Shown here piece by piece: positions 37,514 through 42,805 of a stretch of 42,805 bases of DNA. The notes beneath the pieces were generated by a model, which ran no database searches, had not been told where the DNA came from, and worked only from the letters and a program-made list of their open reading frames with translations. This DNA comes from Methanoregula sp. (GTDB taxonomy: Archaea > Halobacteriota > Methanomicrobia > Methanomicrobiales > Methanospirillaceae): NCBI GenBank assembly GCA_026394655.1, contig JAPKXU010000221.1, positions 1 through 42,805 of the forward strand, given 5' to 3'. Made by a program: the position numbers and the translations under genes. How positions within the stretch are numbered: the stretch's first letter is position 1; the number at the start of each line of letters is the position of its first letter.

Positions 37514-39193
37514 TTATGACCGGCACTTTCTTGCGATCAACACGACAGCAACAAGGGCGATCACTGCAAGGATACCCTCAAAGCCGGAGATCATGACCTT
37601 CGATACCTGTAATACCTCACCTGAGCCAACGGTGAGGACCGCGACATTATCTTTGTATCCCCCTTTGGTGAGCTTGAGGATGTACTTCCCCGGTTTGATC
37701 TGCAGGGTGGCGGGAGTGTTCATCCCCTTCGACTGGTCATCAATGTAGACAGCTGCACCGGATGGTTCCGAAGTGATGAAAACAACCCCTTCCTTGTCGA
37801 CAGGTGTCCATGCGGCATTGACCATTGTGGTCATGCCGGGACTGACCGTAACAATAGTTGTGTAGGTAGTGTACCCAAGCATCGACATGGATACCGTGTG
37901 CGCCCCGGAATTCACATCATTAAAATCACCGGGCGTCGTTTTGCCGGTTAAGAGCCCGTCAAGGGAAATTACTGCCCCCGGAGGGTTGGAGCGCACAGAT
38001 ATGGTGCCAATGCCGGGTGGAACCACATGCAAAATGGTATACATGGATGCAGAGTCCCCCGGACCGAAAGTATAGTTCGTGCTCTGCGTAATATACCCGG
38101 GTTTGGTAAACGAGAACGTGTGCATTCCGGGGGCGATGCCGGTTATGGTGAGGGGCGCGATCCCTTTATACACATCGTCTACTGAAATCTCGACTCCGGT
38201 CGGACTTGAGGTGATCCCGATCTGGGCTGGCGTGTCGTCGGGAAAAACCTTAAGGGCAAATTTCTGGACCCGGTAATTGTTTTTATCTGCTACGTAGACG
38301 TTGCCATCAAGATCGACCGCTATGCCTTCGGGCTGGTCGAACTGACCGTTGGCATTCCCGTATGCCCCCCACTGCGTGATGTACTGTCCATCACCGGTAA
38401 ATTTCTGGATCCGTTGGTTGTTCCCATCCGCAACATAGATGTTTCCCTTCTTGTCAACAGCAAGTCCATCTGGATAGGCAAACTGCCCGTTCCCTGAACC
38501 GGCAGATCCCCACATTCCCAAAAAGGAACCGTCGTCCGCAGAGAATCGCTGGATACGGTTGTTATAGAAATCTGCCACGTACACGTTCGATAACGAGTCC
38601 ACAACCAAGTGAGAGGGATAATTAAATTCACCGTTGCCTGACCCTTTCGAACCCCATTGCAGGAGGAATTTGCCATCAGAACTGAATTTCTGGATGCGGT
38701 TGTTAAGCCGGTCTGTAACATAGATGTTCCCCTTCAGATCAACAGTCACCGATTCGGGCTGGTTGAACTGGCCAGGTCCCGTCCCGTTTGTCCCAAACGA
38801 GAAATAGAGTGTCCCGTCGGGACGGAACTTCTGGATGCGGTTGTTGTAGCTGTCGGCAACATAAACATCTCCGTTGAGGTCTACTGCGACTTCCGATGGT
38901 CGGTTAAACTGCCCTTCGGCTGTACCTGCCTTTCCCCAGCTGGCAACGTACCTTCCCTCGGATGTAAACTTCTGGATACGGTTGTTCTGGTAATCTGCGA
39001 CATAGACATTTCCGGCATTGTCCACTGCTACCCCGGTTGAAGTGTTGAATTCGCCCAGGCTCGTTCCCTTCTCCCCCCATTCAGTTACAAAGTTATATGT
39101 CTCTTTTGCCTGAACCCCTTGGAACAGAACAACAACAAGCAACGCCGCAATCAATAGCAGGATCCAGTCCCGCTTATACTCCTGTACCTGCAT
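37514..39193 (-). CDS. NHL-repeat / PEGA-domain surface protein with C-terminal TM sorting-like tail
   Basis: Repeats of VAVDxxGNVYVADxxNNRIQKF; PEGA-like ITSEPSGAAVYIDDQSKGMNTPATLQIKPGKYILKLTKGGY; C-terminus SGFEGILAVIALVAVVLIARKCRS. Confidence 0.9.
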   Translation of the reverse strand: MQVQEYKRDWILLLIAALLVVVLFQGVQAKETYNFVTEWGEKGTSLGEFNTSTGVAVDNAGNVYVADYQNNRIQKFTSEGRYVASWGKAGTAEGQFNRPSEVAVDLNGDVYVADSYNNRIQKFRPDGTLYFSFGTNGTGPGQFNQPESVTVDLKGNIYVTDRLNNRIQKFSSDGKFLLQWGSKGSGNGEFNYPSHLVVDSLSNVYVADFYNNRIQRFSADDGSFLGMWGSAGSGNGQFAYPDGLAVDKKGNIYVADGNNQRIQKFTGDGQYITQWGAYGNANGQFDQPEGIAVDLDGNVYVADKNNYRVQKFALKVFPDDTPAQIGITSSPTGVEISVDDVYKGIAPLTITGIAPGMHTFSFTKPGYITQSTNYTFGPGDSASMYTILHVVPPGIGTISVRSNPPGAVISLDGLLTGKTTPGDFNDVNSGAHTVSMSMLGYTTYTTIVTVSPGMTTMVNAAWTPVDKEGVVFITSEPSGAAVYIDDQSKGMNTPATLQIKPGKYILKLTKGGYKDNVAVLTVGSGEVLQVSKVMISGFEGILAVIALVAVVLIARKCRS

Positions 39194-39307
39194 CAAATGA
39201 TACTCCAATACTGTAACATTCATTCATCAGTTCATAAACGTTTCCAAGACGGAGAACAGGGGTGCCTGCCTCTGTTTCCGATATGATGCGGGAAGGCGCA
39301 GTATGCT

Positions 39308-40207
39308 TCACGCTGCAACCGGCGCCACCATCCACTGCCGCAGACGCATGCCGTTTACGATAAACATAATCCCTCCCAGTATAGCGATCACTCCAAGGAC
39401 AGCGACTATTATCATCACACTCGCACGCGGGATACTGATGATGGCGATCACCAGAAGAAGCGAGAGAATGCCCGTGATAAGGCGGTTCCAGAGCCCTTCC
39501 GGGATCGCGGTACGCTGCCGGACAATCTGGAACAGGAGGATCACGGCAGTTGCCAGCGCCCACACCGCCAGTACCGCAAGGATTGCAAGGCTCCAGACAA
39601 GAAGCGGGAAGTACCGGGTGATAATACCCGTACAGAATATCGCGACCCCCTGCAGTACACCCTCCCAATCTATCTTCCCACCAGACCGGGTATCAAATCC
39701 TTTCCACGCGATCAAAATGCCAAAGCCCATAAGCAGTGGCGGGATGACAAGATGGGTTACGCCGTCAATGAACCCTATGGGATTTGCGACAATGAGTATC
39801 CCGGCAAATAAGACAGAAATCCCTAACAGGATCTGGCGCTGCCATGACAAACGCTGCTCATCCATGACCTGTTGCGTGTCCGTGCCGGAAGCGTGGCGGA
39901 TGTGGGTGATGAGGGTGCTGCAGGTTTCTCCTATCATGAGGAGGAGCGGGGCATCATCCGCAAGGTGCAGCAGAGGATGTTTTTTGGGATCATGGCGGTC
40001 AAGGTGCACACGCCATTCGGTGCGAGTTTCATGCACATGATACTGCCCTTTCCGGAAACTCGCGATCGTTCCTGGTGACGGCACATTGAGGGTGGATTTC
40101 ATCCAGCCGGCATCAAGAGGCTCTGTCACCGACGACTTCTCCACGACCACTTCCCAGACACCATGATACAGGGGATTGAGAAAATCATCCAGTTTTGTCA
40201 CTGACAC
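39308..40207 (-). CDS. DUF308/HdeD-like membrane protein
   Basis: Several TM helices after a soluble N-terminal half; ILGGIMFIVNGMRLRQ-type HdeD end. Confidence 0.65.
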   Translation of the reverse strand: MSVTKLDDFLNPLYHGVWEVVVEKSSVTEPLDAGWMKSTLNVPSPGTIASFRKGQYHVHETRTEWRVHLDRHDPKKHPLLHLADDAPLLLMIGETCSTLITHIRHASGTDTQQVMDEQRLSWQRQILLGISVLFAGILIVANPIGFIDGVTHLVIPPLLMGFGILIAWKGFDTRSGGKIDWEGVLQGVAIFCTGIITRYFPLLVWSLAILAVLAVWALATAVILLFQIVRQRTAIPEGLWNRLITGILSLLLVIAIISIPRASVMIIVAVLGVIAILGGIMFIVNGMRLRQWMVAPVAA

Positions 40208-40216
40208 ATCACCTGC

Positions 40217-40408
40217 TCATGATTGCCCGGATCGTACGATTGCCGGGTCTTTGACATTCTCGTTCTCGTGGTGCACCGGTTCCGGGGAATACGTGCAACT
40301 GCTGCCCATGCATGTCCCGTTGGTATAATAGTGTGTGAGGACATCGGGGAAATACTGCTTTGCAAAAATTCCCCATTTTGGAATTCCCGTCACGTTTGCC
40401 ATGTCCAT
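40217..40408 (-). CDS. Small hypothetical protein upstream of the DUF308-like gene
   Basis: 63 aa, 9-bp gap to the next same-strand gene. Confidence 0.4.
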   Translation of the reverse strand: MDMANVTGIPKWGIFAKQYFPDVLTHYYTNGTCMGSSCTYSPEPVHHENENVKDPAIVRSGQS

Positions 40409-40459
40409 ATAGCCCTGAGTAGGGATGTGCCCCGATGATATAAAGGGAGTTCTAAGTCC

Positions 40460-40528
40460 GTGGTTGACCGCATTGATTCAATCGTATCAGATATTGGCAT
40501 CGCCCATATCACAATCGAAATGAAATGA
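40460..40528 (+). pseudogene. Possible C-terminal remnant of a cation-diffusion-facilitator efflux protein
   Basis: VVDRIDSIVSDIGIAHITIEMK* resembles the terminal strand of CDF C-terminal domains. Confidence 0.3.
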
Positions 40529-40614
40529 TGTTCGCGTCAGGGATGGTGGGGAATGGCTGTGGATGAAATGCACTTACAGGGAAAACCTGCAGAAAAGAGA
40601 GTGCGGGAAAGATC

Positions 40615-40896
40615 TCAGGGCTTTGCCCCGGTCTTAGTCACTTTTTTTGAGGGCTTGATGGGACTTGGCGGATTCGTGTGAGCAGGCAACTCATCGCCAT
40701 GCGGATGCGAGTGCGGAGTGTGTTTGGGAGGGAGAGTAGGCTTTTTAATGGTTTTGTGTTTGGGATGCGGGAGGGGATAGACAAGCGGGTGGTGCCGGGC
40801 ATCTTCTAAGTGTTGCTCCCGGTTCTTGCTTGACCCTCCTTTGACCGGGGCTTCAGGCTCGCTGTCCCCCTTCGGTTTCGCATGTCGTGGTGACAT
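40615..40896 (-). CDS. Low-complexity His/Pro/Lys-rich protein
   Basis: MSPRHAKPKGDSEPEAPVKGG...HPLVYPLPHPKHKTIKKPTLPPKHTPHSHPHGDELPAHTNPPSPIKPSKK. Confidence 0.5.
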   Translation of the reverse strand: MSPRHAKPKGDSEPEAPVKGGSSKNREQHLEDARHHPLVYPLPHPKHKTIKKPTLPPKHTPHSHPHGDELPAHTNPPSPIKPSKKVTKTGAKP

Positions 40897-41051
40897 AATC
40901 AGTGATCGATTGTGGGAATATAAAAGCATCTGGTGGCAATGACACCGGATATGGAGCACGGAGCCAGAAGAACCGGTGGCAGTACCCAACCGGGTGCGGA
41001 CTTCCTGCAAATTACCCAACGATATAATATCTCCGACACAGTGGCAGATGT

Positions 41052-41300
41052 ATGATAGTCACGAATCTCCTCACTCCCCTTTCCATCGTGATCGAGTTCC
41101 TCGTTACGGTTGGCGGGTTGTATTGCGGTGCCGTCCTGAAGAGACCGGCAGGGTACTTCTTTGCCCTCACGTTCCTGATCTTCGGACTGTATGATTACCT
41201 CTTCATGTTCGGGGTCGGACCGGACCTGCTCTCGTTCATCAACTTTATCGCAGTGCTCTCGGCGCTGGGCGGGACCATCCTTATTGCGAAGAAGGCATAA
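41052..41300 (+). CDS. Small membrane protein
   Basis: 82 aa with about three hydrophobic segments. Confidence 0.65.
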   Translation: MIVTNLLTPLSIVIEFLVTVGGLYCGAVLKRPAGYFFALTFLIFGLYDYLFMFGVGPDLLSFINFIAVLSALGGTILIAKKA

Positions 41301-41407
41301 CTCCTTCTTTTTTCGCCCTGTGCGCGGCATGAGTGCACAGGAGGGCAAATCGTCTCATACAATGGTGAGCGGGGTGAGCCGGGGGACTTCCCGAAAGCCG
41401 GCATCTC

Positions 41408-42091
41408 ATGAGAAGATTGAAACCCGTGCATCACCGATCACTCCAACAGGTGATCCGTTTGAAGGATGTCGACATCGACAGGATTTATCGGGATGTACCG
41501 CTCGACAAGATCCCCTGGAACTGTGAGACCCCACCGGAGGCGCTCGTTGCGCTCGTAGAAAGCGGGATGGTCAGACCATGCAGGGCTGCCGACCTCGGGT
41601 GTGGTGCCGGTAATTATGCACTGTATCTTGCACGCCTTGGGTTTGAGGTTACCGGCATCGATAGTGCCCCACAGGCAATTCAGATCGCCCAAAAAAATGC
41701 ACAGCAAAAGGGTGTCAGGTGTAGGTTTATCGTCGCCGATATCCTTCGCGACCTGCATGAATTGACGGGTACGTTCGACTTTGCCTTTGACTGGGAAGTG
41801 CTGCACCACATCTTCCCCAAAGACCGGGAGACCTACGTGAAAAATGTCCATGCGATCTTAAACCCAAATGCGCTTTACCTCTCCATCTGTTTCTCTGACT
41901 CGGATCCCCAGTTTGGCGGTGAGGGAAAGTTCCGCGAGACCCCGTTGGGAACAACCCTCTATTTTTCATCTGAAGCTGAACTGCGGGCACTCTTTGCCCC
42001 GTTTTTTACTATCCGGGAACTGAAGACGATCGAGGTCGGCGGCAAATATGGATCACACCGTGCAGTATATGCTCTCATGGAACGTGACTGA
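41408..42091 (+). CDS. Class I SAM-dependent methyltransferase
   Basis: RAADLGCGAGNYALYLARLGFEVTGIDSAPQAIQIAQKNAQQKGVRCRFIVADI; WEVLHHIFPKDRETYVKNVHAIL. Confidence 0.92.
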   Translation: MRRLKPVHHRSLQQVIRLKDVDIDRIYRDVPLDKIPWNCETPPEALVALVESGMVRPCRAADLGCGAGNYALYLARLGFEVTGIDSAPQAIQIAQKNAQQKGVRCRFIVADILRDLHELTGTFDFAFDWEVLHHIFPKDRETYVKNVHAILNPNALYLSICFSDSDPQFGGEGKFRETPLGTTLYFSSEAELRALFAPFFTIRELKTIEVGGKYGSHRAVYALMERD

Positions 42092-42308
42092 CCGTGTGCA
42101 GAGGGGGCATGCACCGGATCTTTTGTGCATCAACTTCCTGCATCCCGCCGGGAAAGTCGCACACATACCCACAGTTAGCATTATAACGGCACCGGAATCA
42201 TCCCCTGCGATGCCCGAGATCGAGAGGTTTCTTCTCGCGTTCTTTTCACATCCTCCCAGATAAAACCACAATCCATAATATCCGGCATTCCCTGATTATT
42301 GATCACCC

Positions 42309-42805
42309 ATGACGAGCTGCACCACAAAAAACGAGGGGCTTGCTTTTATCATCCTGCTCATTCTCTGCCAGCTGCTTGACTATCTCACTGCACAGACACT
42401 CTCGTTTGTCGATCTCGTCCGTCTCACCGAAGTTACGCAGATCATCCGTTTCGAAGATGTTTTTGGCGTCGTCGTCAGCTTTGCCCTTGTCGCATGTGTC
42501 CTCATCTTTCTCTTTGCCTCGCAAAAAAACGTGTACAAGGCAGTCGTTGTCACGACACTGCTGTCGCTGGTTGTCCTTATCCTGAATGCTGCCGGTCTCT
42601 TGAGGAGCCTCCTTAACCAGCACATTAACCCGGTTTTCCTGTTGATGGACGCAGCGATCGTGTACGCCTCGACCATCCTGCTTTTCTGTGTTTGCTACTG
42701 GGTGCTCGATCACGAAAGCCAGCAGGCACGGTGCAGCAAACGCGAATTCACACCCGTCCTTGTGTTCCCGCAGAACGCTACAACATTTCCAGGATACGAG
42801 AACTG
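42309..42805 (+). CDS. Multi-TM membrane protein, truncated at window end
   Basis: Open from ATG 42309 to window end: MTSCTTKNEGLAFIILLILCQLLDYLTAQTLSFVDLVRLTEVTQIIRFEDVFGVVVSFALVACVLIFLFASQKN... Confidence 0.75.
   Translation, partial: MTSCTTKNEGLAFIILLILCQLLDYLTAQTLSFVDLVRLTEVTQIIRFEDVFGVVVSFALVACVLIFLFASQKNVYKAVVVTTLLSLVVLILNAAGLLRSLLNQHINPVFLLMDAAIVYASTILLFCVCYWVLDHESQQARCSKREFTPVLVFPQNATTFPGYEN

Noticed and set aside
38300-39060. Regular repeats that might suggest a DNA repeat array or CRISPR
   Set aside because: Periodicity is explained by NHL-repeat codons within the minus-strand CDS.

Overview
Archaeal chromosome segment; gene content (CoM biosynthesis, Mhun_1560-like radical SAM, ArcS-like domain, PGF-CTERM-like tails) points to a methanogen, probably Methanomicrobiales (inference). 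No rRNA, tRNA or CRISPR array was seen. Main blocks: (i) sulfur-trafficking genes at about 6.7-11.5 kb (ThiI-like sulfurtransferase, ThiF/MoeB E1-like enzyme, SufS-like cysteine desulfurase, TSUP permease, MoaD/ThiS-like carrier); (ii) a coenzyme M block at about 11.9-17.9 kb (HTH-substrate-binding fusion regulator, divergent from ABC ATPase, G3E GTPase, Fe-S protein, cysteate synthase, fused ComDE); (iii) an ABC/FtsX/OB-fold lipoprotein operon, cysK, a CysE-MIP18 fusion, pdxS and a small wHTH regulator at 18.8-25.2 kb; (iv) an accessory region with redox flavoproteins, DUF169, cupin, MNT/HEPN module, radical SAM/SPASM, Cache and NHL/PEGA surface proteins. The most interesting signal is a recurrent palindrome TTCAC-N4-GTGAA, mostly TTCACAATTGTGAA, found at seven intergenic sites. 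Six lie upstream of sulfur/cysteine/PLP genes or the small wHTH gene, and at the three clearest promoters the motif is centred 24-30 bp downstream of a TATA-like box. This suggests an undescribed sulfur/cysteine regulon. Also notable: a CysE-MIP18 fusion, a duplicated ABC-ATPase 3' remnant, a frameshifted Lrp-like gene next to an IS256-type transposase relic, a frameshifted HEPN gene, and direct repeats flanking a hydrolase gene. All assignments were made by eye from sequence and recalled family signatures; no searches were run.
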